Positions 1 through 6,366 of a stretch of 10,665 nt of DNA are shown in pieces. The DNA lies in NCBI GenBank assembly GCA_030586765.1, contig JAUQZZ010000059.1, positions 1 through 10,665 on the forward strand, given 5' to 3'. Within the stretch, counting starts at the first letter, position 1, and the number at the start of each line of letters is the position of its first letter. Under the pieces are notes generated by a model. That model saw only the letters and a program-made list of their open reading frames with translations, was not told the DNA's origin and did no database searches. The stretch comes from Candidatus Brocadiales bacterium. Lineage in GTDB: Bacteria; Planctomycetota; Brocadiia; Brocadiales; Bathyanammoxibiaceae. Made by a program: the position numbers and the translations under genes.

Positions 1-2375
1 ATCTCTAATTCATCTAAATAGGCCATCTGTTTCAGGAAAAGGGCTTGCCCTTTCAGCCCTTCTACACTGTCATCACCAGGGGCGGAGATTAGTGCTCTTA
101 AAGACTTTCTCTCAGGAATATTAAGATTTCTCCTGATGTTCCTTACAGCCCGTACTATACCCTGGAGCCTCTCCATGATTACCTCAACCTCAGGTTCTCT
201 AGCCTCGGCCTGGGGCCATTGGCTGAGGACTATGCTATCCTCAGGGAGACCATCGCCCTTTAAACTACGCCTTAGGGCCTGCCATATCTCTTCTGTGAGA
301 AAGGGCGCGAAGGGATGAAGGAGTTTCAAGGTCTTCTGGAAGATATGGAGGAGTACAGAGAGGGCCGTCTCTTTATCTTTCTGGTCTAGAGGTTCGTATA
401 AACGCGGTTTTGCCATCTCTAGATACCAGTCGCAGAGTTCGTGCCAGAAGAAATCGTATACTGTACGCAGGGCATCGTTAAACCTGAATTTTTCCAGGGC
501 ATCGGTAGAATCAGAGATAGCACCATTTAGTCGGCTGATGATCCACGTATCCTCAAAGGTCAGGGTGTCTTTCCTAAGGTTTAGAGGTTCTGAAAGACCT
601 TCCAGGTTCATGAGTATGAATCTTGTGGCATTCCATATCTTATTAGTAAAATTTCTGCCCATCTCGAACTTACTCTCCGAGAGCTTTATGTCCTGGCCCT
701 CGGTGGTGAGGAGGAGGAGGGACATCCTCACGGCATCTGCCCCGTAGCGTTCTGTCATGTCCAGGGGGTCTATCCCGTTACCCAGGGACTTACTCATCTT
801 CCTGCCCAGTTCGTCTAGTATAGTGCCGTGGATGTACACCTTGTGAAAGGGCACTGCCTGGAGTAACTCGAGGCCCATCATGACCATCCTGGCCACCCAG
901 AAATAGATTATCCCTCTATCCGTTACCAGGACGCTGGTGGGATAGTGAGTACGGAGCTCAAGGGTATCCTCAGGCCAGCCCAGGGTGGAAAAGGGCCAGA
1001 GGGCTGAGCTAAACCAGGTATCCAGTACATCTTTATCCTGTTCCAGGTTCTTGTTGTTACACTGGGCACAGGTCTTTGGGGCCTCTCTGGAGACGTTTAT
1101 CTTTCCACAATCTTTGCAGTACCAGGCAGGGATACGGTGTCCCCACCAAATCTGGCGGGATATACACCAATCTCTCACATTTTCTAGCCAATTGAGATAA
1201 ACCTTGGTCCACCTGTCGGGGTAGAAGGTTACAAGGCCCTGCTGTGTAGCCTCCATGGCTGCCTGAGCCAGGGGCTTCATCTTGATAAACCACTGGTCAG
1301 AGAGATAGGGTTCTATTACCGTATGGCAGCGGTAGCAGTGGCCAACAGAGTATGTGTAGGGGATACTGCGCACAAAGAGCCTCTTCTGCCGCAGTTCCTC
1401 TACCAGGGCCTCCCTGCACTCAAATCGGTCCATACCTGCAAACTCCCCGGCATTTGAGTTCATTGTCCCGTCTTCTTTCATCACTGTTATGGGGGTTAGT
1501 CCGTGTCGGAGGGCCATCTCGAAGTCATTGGGGTCATGGGCAGGGGTGACCTTTACTGCCCCTGTGCCAAATTCCCTGTCCACCATTTCATCTGCGATTA
1601 TAGGTATTTCCCTTTCCACGATGGGTAGTATCAGGGTCTCACCGATGAAGTCCTTGTACCTGTCATCCATGGGGTGCACAGCCACGGCTACATCCCCCAG
1701 CATGGTCTCTGGCCTGGTGGTGGCTATGGTTACGCTGAGGTGTGGCTCATCCTTGAAGGGGTATTTGAAGTACCAGAGGGAACCTTCGTGGGTCTCATGG
1801 TCTACCTCATCATCGGCTAGGGCGGTACAACACCTGGGGCACCAGTTGATGATGTATTTACCCTTATAAATAAGCCTCTTTTCCCACAGGCGCACAAAGG
1901 CCTCTCGAACGGCCCTGGAAAGGCCCTCGTCCATAGTAAATCTCTCCCTCTCCCAATCGCAGGAACTTCCAATCTTTTTGAGCTGCTTTGTGATGGTGGA
2001 GCCATACTCCTCTTTCCACTTCCATACGGTCTCCAGGAACTTCTCCCGTCCTATCTCTTCCCTCTTCAATCCCTTTAGAAGGAGCTCCCTTTCCACCACA
2101 TTTTGGGTAGCTATCCCTGCGTGGTCTGTACCAGGCATCCAGAGGGTGTTGTAACCCTGCATCCGCTTCCACCGTATTAGTACATCCTGGAGGATGCAGT
2201 TTAGGGCGTGCCCCATGTGGAGTACACCAGTAATATTGGGAGGCGGTATGACGATAGTAAAGCTCTTCCTCTTCTGGTCGGGTTCGCTGTGGAAGTATCT
2301 GTGCTCCTCCCAGAAGCTGTACCACTTGTCCTCTACTTCCTTGGGGTTATATTTTGGGGATAATACTATGGTCAT
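1..2375 (-). CDS. valS: Valyl-tRNA synthetase, C-terminus cut by the window edge
   Basis: This cytoplasmic class Ia enzyme attaches valine to tRNA-Val and hydrolyses mischarged threonine. The frame is open from the ATG at 2375 to the left edge, giving 791 complete codons. The family is usually about 880 residues, so roughly the last 90, including the C-terminal coiled coil, lie outside. Visible landmarks are PPPNITGVLHMGH, with the HIGH-type signature HMGH at residues 53-56, and GTDHAGIATQ just after it. The CP1 editing region contains TTRPETMLGD and VTPAHDPND. Four cysteines at 420, 423, 436 and 439 form a probable zinc site, and KMSKS is at 526-530. The anticodon-binding domain follows. I checked the frame at several anchors (2373, 2199, 1524, 783, 3) and saw no frameshift. 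The start is 2 nt after the cimA stop and has no Shine-Dalgarno at normal spacing, so translation is probably coupled to cimA. Confidence 0.97.
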   Translation of the reverse strand, partial: MTIVLSPKYNPKEVEDKWYSFWEEHRYFHSEPDQKRKSFTIVIPPPNITGVLHMGHALNCILQDVLIRWKRMQGYNTLWMPGTDHAGIATQNVVERELLLKGLKREEIGREKFLETVWKWKEEYGSTITKQLKKIGSSCDWERERFTMDEGLSRAVREAFVRLWEKRLIYKGKYIINWCPRCCTALADDEVDHETHEGSLWYFKYPFKDEPHLSVTIATTRPETMLGDVAVAVHPMDDRYKDFIGETLILPIVEREIPIIADEMVDREFGTGAVKVTPAHDPNDFEMALRHGLTPITVMKEDGTMNSNAGEFAGMDRFECREALVEELRQKRLFVRSIPYTYSVGHCYRCHTVIEPYLSDQWFIKMKPLAQAAMEATQQGLVTFYPDRWTKVYLNWLENVRDWCISRQIWWGHRIPAWYCKDCGKINVSREAPKTCAQCNNKNLEQDKDVLDTWFSSALWPFSTLGWPEDTLELRTHYPTSVLVTDRGIIYFWVARMVMMGLELLQAVPFHKVYIHGTILDELGRKMSKSLGNGIDPLDMTERYGADAVRMSLLLLTTEGQDIKLSESKFEMGRNFTNKIWNATRFILMNLEGLSEPLNLRKDTLTFEDTWIISRLNGAISDSTDALEKFRFNDALRTVYDFFWHELCDWYLEMAKPRLYEPLDQKDKETALSVLLHIFQKTLKLLHPFAPFLTEEIWQALRRSLKGDGLPEDSIVLSQWPQAEAREPEVEVIMERLQGIVRAVRNIRRNLNIPERKSLRALISAPGDDSVEGLKGQALFLKQMAYLDELE

Positions 2376-2377
2376 CT

Positions 2378-3976
2378 CTAGGGGTGTCTGGCCACTTCCC
2401 TTTGGGACTTTAGGGACCTTTCTTCGTCTTTTAAGAGTTTATATTCTATACTATCCACCAGGGCCTCCCAGCTGGCCTCGATGACATTTTCTGATACACC
2501 CACTGTGCCCCAGAGGTCCTGGTGGTCTTGAGACTGGATAACAACCCTTACCTTGGCCGCAGTACCCTCTTTAGGGTCTATGACCCTGACCTTATAGTCC
2601 ACCAGGCGCATCTCCTTAAGGCTGGGGTAGAATTTTTCCAGAGCCTTTCGCAGGGCAGCGTCCAGGGCATTTACTGGGCCGTCTCCCTCTGCTGTGGCGG
2701 GCCTCTTTACACCGTCAGGCGTAACAATCTCTACTGTAGCCTTGGTTGTTAGACTCCACTGACGCTTTTCCACTATGGTGCGGTAGCCTTCCAGGTCAAA
2801 AAAGCTCTTGTACCTTCCCAGGGCCTTTTTCACCAGTATCTCGAAGGAGGCCTCTGCTGATTCATAGTGATACCCTTGGTGTTCCAGTTCCTGGACCTGT
2901 TTTAGTATCTGCCGCATCAACTCCTTGTCATGGGTTATATTGTATTTCTCTACCTTGGCAAGGATGGTGGCGCTACCCGATAGTTCAGAGATAAGGATGC
3001 GCCTCTCGTTTCCCACGCTCTCTGGGGCTATGTGTTCATAGGTAGCACGATGTTTCCTTATAGCGTCCACGTGGAGACCGCCCTTGTGGGCAAAGGCGCT
3101 GTAACCCACGAAAGGTTGATTAGTTCTGGGTGGAAGATTAGCCACCTCATTTACGTATCTAGATATCTCTGTTAGCTTCTTAAGTCTTGTCTCATCCAGG
3201 CAGGGAAAACCCTTCTTCAGGGCGAGGTTGGGGATAACAGAACAGAGGTCTGCATTACCGCAGCGCTCCCCAAATCCGTTTATAGTGCCCTGGACATGAC
3301 GGACGCCAGCATCTACTGCCGCCAGGGTATTGGCTACGGCCAGGTCACAGTCGTTATGGGCGTGGATACCCAGAGGCACCTTTACGTGACCCCTTGCCTT
3401 TTTCACTGCCTCTTCAAGGTCTGCAGGGAGGCATCCACCATTAGTATCACAAAGGACCAGGGTGTCAGCCCCTGCGTCTTCTGCCACCTTCAGGAGTTTC
3501 AAGGTGTACTGAGGATTGTGTTTATAGCCATCAAAGAAGTGTTCCATGTCCACTATGGTCTCTCTGCCATGGGACTTGAGAAATTTGATGCTGTCGGAAA
3601 GCATCCTCAGGTTATCCTCCAGGGAGACCCTGAGCACCTCTCTAACGTGGAGGTCCCAGCTCTTGGCTACTATGGTGGTAACAGGAGTTTCAGCCTTGAG
3701 AAGGGCCTGGAGCCCAGGGTCTTCCTCAGGCTTTTTATCTGCCCTTCTGGTACTGCCAAAGGCGGCTATCCTGGCATGGCGCAAGGTATGGGAACTTATC
3801 TCCTTGAAAAAACCCTTGTCCTTGGGATTTGAGGCAGGATAACCTCCCTCGATGTAGTCCAGGCCTAGCTCGTCGAGTTTTAGGGCGATACTAATCTTGT
3901 CCTGCGGGGAGAAGGAGACCCCTTCTGCCTGGGTACCGTCTCGTAATGTAGTGTCGTAAAGGGTAATCTTCTTCAT
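2378..3976 (-). CDS. cimA: (R)-citramalate synthase
   Basis: The enzyme condenses acetyl-CoA with pyruvate to give (R)-citramalate, the first step of the threonine-independent route to 2-oxobutyrate and isoleucine. The 532-residue product has a DRE-TIM barrel with TTLRDGT at residues 9-15 and SNPKD around 49-53. Metal-ligand HAHND is at 204-208, GFGERCGNADL at 234-244 and FAHKGGLHVDA at 295-305. A LeuA-type dimer/regulatory domain (about 400-515) follows, probably the site of isoleucine feedback. The early DKISIALKLDELGLDYIEGG stretch and the length fit the citramalate synthase group seen in Geobacter better than 2-isopropylmalate synthase. Homocitrate synthase is a less likely alternative. 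I chose the ATG at 3976 (MKKITLYD) because upstream codons to 4087 only translate repeat DNA. An AGAGGT lies about 13 nt before it. It lies downstream of lysC and abuts valS. Confidence 0.92.
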   Translation of the reverse strand: MKKITLYDTTLRDGTQAEGVSFSPQDKISIALKLDELGLDYIEGGYPASNPKDKGFFKEISSHTLRHARIAAFGSTRRADKKPEEDPGLQALLKAETPVTTIVAKSWDLHVREVLRVSLEDNLRMLSDSIKFLKSHGRETIVDMEHFFDGYKHNPQYTLKLLKVAEDAGADTLVLCDTNGGCLPADLEEAVKKARGHVKVPLGIHAHNDCDLAVANTLAAVDAGVRHVQGTINGFGERCGNADLCSVIPNLALKKGFPCLDETRLKKLTEISRYVNEVANLPPRTNQPFVGYSAFAHKGGLHVDAIRKHRATYEHIAPESVGNERRILISELSGSATILAKVEKYNITHDKELMRQILKQVQELEHQGYHYESAEASFEILVKKALGRYKSFFDLEGYRTIVEKRQWSLTTKATVEIVTPDGVKRPATAEGDGPVNALDAALRKALEKFYPSLKEMRLVDYKVRVIDPKEGTAAKVRVVIQSQDHQDLWGTVGVSENVIEASWEALVDSIEYKLLKDEERSLKSQREVARHP

Positions 3977-4012
3977 AAAGGTTAATAAGACCTCTGCAAA
4001 AGTATAGGTAGA

Positions 4013-4031
4013 CCCTTCGCTACGTTCAGGG
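4013..4031. repeat. REP-like short imperfect palindrome
   Basis: CCCTTCGCTACGTTCAGGG is an imperfect palindrome with CCCT/AGGG ends. Read on the minus strand in the frame upstream of cimA it encodes PERSEG, a peptide I recognise as a typical spurious product of dispersed REP-type elements in several bacterial phyla. It sits 36 nt upstream of the cimA start, next to the GC-rich inverted repeat. That it is dispersed cannot be shown from one copy. Confidence 0.6.
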
Positions 4032-4043
4032 CAAGGTTTTATT

Positions 4044-4121
4044 CCCTCCCCCTTGATGGGGGAGGGTGGGGTGAGGGTGAATACCACCCTCCCCTAACCC
4101 CTCCCATCAAGGGAGGGGGAG
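4044..4121. repeat. GC-rich imperfect inverted repeat in the lysC-cimA spacer
   Basis: Two G/C-run-rich arms, about 4044-4079 and 4083-4121, are imperfect reverse complements. Both contain TTGATGGG followed by G-rich tracts ending in AGGGTG, and only a few bases separate them. A transcript of the lysC-cimA unit would fold this into a long hairpin of roughly 30 bp with mismatches. There is no U-run after it on the minus strand, so it does not look like a classical intrinsic terminator. An RNA-stability, processing or pausing element, or simply a dispersed genomic repeat, are the likely readings. It belongs to the same composite as the REP-like motif at 4013-4031. The rest of the spacer (4122-4171) shows nothing recognisable. 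Confidence 0.8.
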
Positions 4122-4171
4122 ACTAAATGGCCCAACAAGTCGACTTTTCCAGAGGTCTCCTTAGTATTGGA

Positions 4172-4657
4172 CTACGCTCTTACCTTGTCCAGCTCAAAGG
4201 CCTTGTGCACGGCGCGCAGGGCCTGCTCCGCCTGGGCCTCGTCGATGACACAGGATATCTTTATCTCCGAAGTGCTTATCATTTGAATATTTATCTTTTC
4301 GTCGGCCAGGGTGCTGAACATCTTCTCCGCCACCCCGCAGTGGCTGCGCATCCCTATGCCAACTACGGAGAGCTTCGCTATCTTGCTATCGGAGCTGATT
4401 TCCTGGGCACGTATCTCCTCATTTATCCTCTTTGTGGCCTCTAAGGCTGCCTTAAGCTCTGCCTTGGGTACGGTGAAGGTTATATCGGCAAGGCTGTGGG
4501 AGCTTATGTTCTGGATTATCATGTCTACATTGACATTACTCCTGGCTAACTCCTTAAAGATTTTGGCGGCCTGGCCAGGTCTATCTGGGACACCGCGAAT
4601 GGTTATCTTTGCCTCATCTTTCGTTACTGCTGCACCGCTGACTACTACATCCTCCAT
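4172..4657 (-). CDS. Probable separately translated beta (ACT-only) subunit of aspartokinase, nested in lysC
   Basis: The in-frame ATG at 4657 is Met247 of LysC and lies at the junction of the kinase and ACT regions. It is preceded by GGGGAGG (4666-4672 on the minus strand) with an ideal 8-nt spacer. Translation from here gives 161 residues containing both ACT regions and no kinase domain. In Bacillus subtilis aspartokinase II and Corynebacterium, an in-phase internal start at almost the same residue yields the beta subunit of an alpha2beta2 enzyme. The sequence shows the start and its ribosome site. That both products are made here is inference from the family. Confidence 0.72.
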   Translation of the reverse strand: MEDVVVSGAAVTKDEAKITIRGVPDRPGQAAKIFKELARSNVNVDMIIQNISSHSLADITFTVPKAELKAALEATKRINEEIRAQEISSDSKIAKLSVVGIGMRSHCGVAEKMFSTLADEKINIQMISTSEIKISCVIDEAQAEQALRAVHKAFELDKVRA

Positions 4658-5395
4658 CTCTTTAACCTCCCCACATACTATGGTCCCTGCAGAGTTATTA
4701 AAGCTTGGCCTCACCCTCAGAGGCACATTGTATTTCTTGGCGAATTCTATAGAACGGGCCTGCATCACCTGGGCGCCAAGGCTTGCTAGCTCCAGGAGCT
4801 CGTCGTAAGAGATTCTATCTAGTTTCCTCGCCTGAGGGACTATTCTTGGGTCTGCCGTGTATATACCATCTACGTCGGTAAATATATCGCAGAGGTCTGC
4901 CTTGAGCAGGGCCGCAAGGGCTACTGCGGTGGCGTCAGAACCGCCTCTGCCCAGGGTGGTGATGTTATTATAGGCATCCACCCCTTGGTAGCCAGCTACC
5001 ACTACAATTCTGCCCTTGTTCAATTCCTCCTTTATCTTCTTGGTATTGATAGTAAGGATTCTGGCCTTTGTGTGGTGGCTGTCTGTCACAATGCCCACTT
5101 GGGCGCCAGTGAAGGATATGGCCTCGTAGCCCATGGCATGGATGGCCATGGCCATTAGTGCTATAGAGACCTGCTCTCCCGTAGAAACGAGCATATCCAG
5201 TTCCCTGGCAGCGGGGTTGTCGGTAATCTCATGGGCCAGGCTGAAGAGCTCGTCTGTGGTCTGCCCCCTGGCAGAGACTACCACTACCACCTGGTTGCCT
5301 TCCCGATAGGTCTGGACGACCCTTTGAGCGGCCCCTTTTATCCTCTGGGCGTCTGCCACAGAGGTACCACCAAATTTTTGCACAATAAGGCCCAT
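4172..5395 (-). CDS. lysC: Aspartokinase, monofunctional, two ACT domains
   Basis: The enzyme phosphorylates L-aspartate to 4-phosphoaspartate, the committed step to lysine, threonine, methionine and diaminopimelate. The 407-residue product has the expected kinase signatures: VQKFGGTSV at residues 5-13, STGEQVS at 71-77, GRGGSDATA at 149-157 and FTDVDGIYTADPR at 172-184. Two ACT-type regulatory regions follow, about 262-325 and 340-405. Length and layout match the Bacillus/Corynebacterium type, normally feedback-inhibited by lysine, threonine or both. The start at 5395 puts KFGGTSV at the usual distance from the N-terminus. It lacks a clear Shine-Dalgarno, having only GGGTAAAG nearby. In contrast, a strong Shine-Dalgarno precedes Met247 inside the gene (separate entry). 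lysC lies 129 nt downstream of proC and probably has its own promoter. Confidence 0.97.
   Translation of the reverse strand: MGLIVQKFGGTSVADAQRIKGAAQRVVQTYREGNQVVVVVSARGQTTDELFSLAHEITDNPAARELDMLVSTGEQVSIALMAMAIHAMGYEAISFTGAQVGIVTDSHHTKARILTINTKKIKEELNKGRIVVVAGYQGVDAYNNITTLGRGGSDATAVALAALLKADLCDIFTDVDGIYTADPRIVPQARKLDRISYDELLELASLGAQVMQARSIEFAKKYNVPLRVRPSFNNSAGTIVCGEVKEMEDVVVSGAAVTKDEAKITIRGVPDRPGQAAKIFKELARSNVNVDMIIQNISSHSLADITFTVPKAELKAALEATKRINEEIRAQEISSDSKIAKLSVVGIGMRSHCGVAEKMFSTLADEKINIQMISTSEIKISCVIDEAQAEQALRAVHKAFELDKVRA
4666..4672 (-). promoter_or_regulatory. Internal ribosome binding site for the aspartokinase beta subunit
   Basis: GGGGAGG on the minus strand, 8 nt before the in-frame ATG at 4657. 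It is the best Shine-Dalgarno match associated with lysC, clearly better than anything before the full-length start at 5395. It also encodes ordinary LysC residues, so conservation at the nucleotide level would need comparison with relatives. Confidence 0.7.
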
Positions 5396-5410
5396 CTATC
5401 TTTACCCATT

Positions 5411-5439
5411 ATTATACATAAAGGAGGGCAAGATTTAAA
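5411..5439 (-). promoter_or_regulatory. Candidate lysC promoter, proximal
   Basis: On the minus strand a perfect TATAAT (5411-5416) follows TTTAAA (5434-5439) with a 17-nt spacer. Initiation about 7 nt downstream would leave a leader of only around 9 nt before the lysC ATG at 5395. The -35 match is only moderate (4 of 6). Confidence 0.45.
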
Positions 5440-5447
5440 TTTAAATC
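5432..5447. repeat. Perfect 16-bp AT-rich palindrome upstream of lysC
   Basis: GATTTAAATTTAAATC is its own reverse complement over all 16 bases. It overlaps the -10 of the distal and the -35 of the proximal candidate lysC promoters, where a dimeric repressor could block both. No regulator is encoded in the window, so an operator role is inference. AT-rich palindromes also arise by chance. Confidence 0.5.
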
Positions 5448-5466
5448 AAACAAGGGCGGTTGTCAA
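5438..5466 (-). promoter_or_regulatory. Candidate lysC promoter, distal
   Basis: A perfect TTGACA on the minus strand (5461-5466) is followed after 17 nt by TAAATT (5438-5443), a 4-of-6 match to the -10 consensus. It would start near 5431 and give a leader of about 35 nt. It competes with the proximal candidate, and the two may be alternatives. The leader is too short for a lysine riboswitch. Confidence 0.35.
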
Positions 5467-5524
5467 TACGCATGTAACAGGGAGTTGGGATGGGTTATCT
5501 TGCATCTTTTAGAAATGCTAATTC

Positions 5525-6352
5525 TTACTTCTTTGCAGATTTCTCTCCCAGGGCCCTGGATTTCAGGGTGGCGGCCTCCACGGCCTCTATCAGGCAGGCC
5601 CTCAGGCTTCCTTTTTCTATGGCATGGAGCCCTTCTATAGTAGTGCCTCCAGGGGAGGTAACTATCTCCTTAATCTGCGTGGTTTGGTAACCGCCTTCCA
5701 GGACCATCTTTGCGGTGCCCAGGAGGGTCTGGGCGGCTAGCTTTGTAGAGACATCTCTGGGTAGGCCCATCTTTACCCCGCCATCGGAGAGGGCCTCAAT
5801 AATCACAGCGGCATAGGCAGGGCCGCTTCCACTAAGACCTGTGACGGCATCCAGATGTCTTTCTTCTAGGAGGAAGGACCTTCCCATAGAGTCCAGTATC
5901 TTCCCTGCCAGTTCTCTGTCCTGGGTTGTGGCGTTCTTCCCTGGTGAATAACCTGTGGCCGCTTCTCCTACTATACAGGCGGCATTGGGCATGACCCTTA
6001 TTACACGGGAACCCTCTTTCAGACAACCCTCCAGAAAGGTGGTAGTAATACCCGCGGCTATGGAGATTAATAGATGCCTTTCAGGCCTTACATCCTCCTT
6101 TATCTGCCTTAGGACTTCTCCTACCTCATTCGGTTTTACGGCCAGAAGGATGACCTCAGACCTCTGTGCCACTTCTAGATTGTCCTTGGCTACCTTTACC
6201 CTCAACTCCTTTTCCAGGGCCTTACATCTCTCCTTACTTATGTCACTGATAAAGAGACTCTCAGGTTTAACCAGCCCTGCCTTGAGGATGCACCTCAAGA
6301 GTGCCTCGCCCATCTTCCCTGCGCCGATAAGGCCTAGCTTCTGCTTAAGCAT
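5525..6352 (-). CDS. proC: Pyrroline-5-carboxylate reductase
   Basis: The enzyme reduces 1-pyrroline-5-carboxylate to L-proline with NAD(P)H, the last step of proline synthesis, in the cytoplasm. The 275-residue product matches the family length. It opens with a Rossmann nucleotide-binding motif, GLIGAGKMGEA at residues 7-17. AVKPNEV is at 71-77, IRVMPNAACIVGEAATG at 118-134, LSGSGPAY at 173-180 and the family signature VTSPGGTTIEGL at 231-242. The start at 6352 is chosen because a perfect AGGAGG (6359-6364) lies 6 nt upstream and the Rossmann motif then falls at the right place. An in-frame extension to 6565 only reads through the end of the upstream aldehyde dehydrogenase gene. With 14 nt between them the two genes form an operon. 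No good terminator follows, so read-through into lysC is possible. Confidence 0.96.
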   Translation of the reverse strand: MLKQKLGLIGAGKMGEALLRCILKAGLVKPESLFISDISKERCKALEKELRVKVAKDNLEVAQRSEVILLAVKPNEVGEVLRQIKEDVRPERHLLISIAAGITTTFLEGCLKEGSRVIRVMPNAACIVGEAATGYSPGKNATTQDRELAGKILDSMGRSFLLEERHLDAVTGLSGSGPAYAAVIIEALSDGGVKMGLPRDVSTKLAAQTLLGTAKMVLEGGYQTTQIKEIVTSPGGTTIEGLHAIEKGSLRACLIEAVEAATLKSRALGEKSAKK

Positions 6353-6358
6353 AGGAGA

Positions 6359-6364
6359 CCTCCT
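6359..6364 (-). promoter_or_regulatory. proC ribosome binding site
   Basis: AGGAGG on the minus strand, 6 nt before the ATG at 6352, decides the proC start against the longer open frame. With the following bases it reads AGGAGGTCTCCT, an interrupted palindrome, so the site could pair weakly with its own spacer. Confidence 0.85.
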
Positions 6365-6366
6365 GA

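Noticed and set aside
1864..2325. A 153-codon minus-strand open frame inside valS
   Set aside because: It is out of frame with valS, whose HIGH-type region is read through the same bases. It has no independent motif.
3296..3832. A 178-codon plus-strand open frame opposite cimA
   Set aside because: It lies wholly antisense to a strongly recognisable gene, has no recognisable domains, and is explained by codon bias of the opposite strand.
5502..5518. Small hairpin just after the proC stop (GCATCT/AAATGC)
   Set aside because: The stem is short and includes a wobble, and no U-run follows it on the transcribed minus strand.
5396..5524. Lysine riboswitch upstream of lysC
   Set aside because: The whole spacer is 129 nt, the predicted leaders are 9-35 nt, and no conserved L-box elements are visible.
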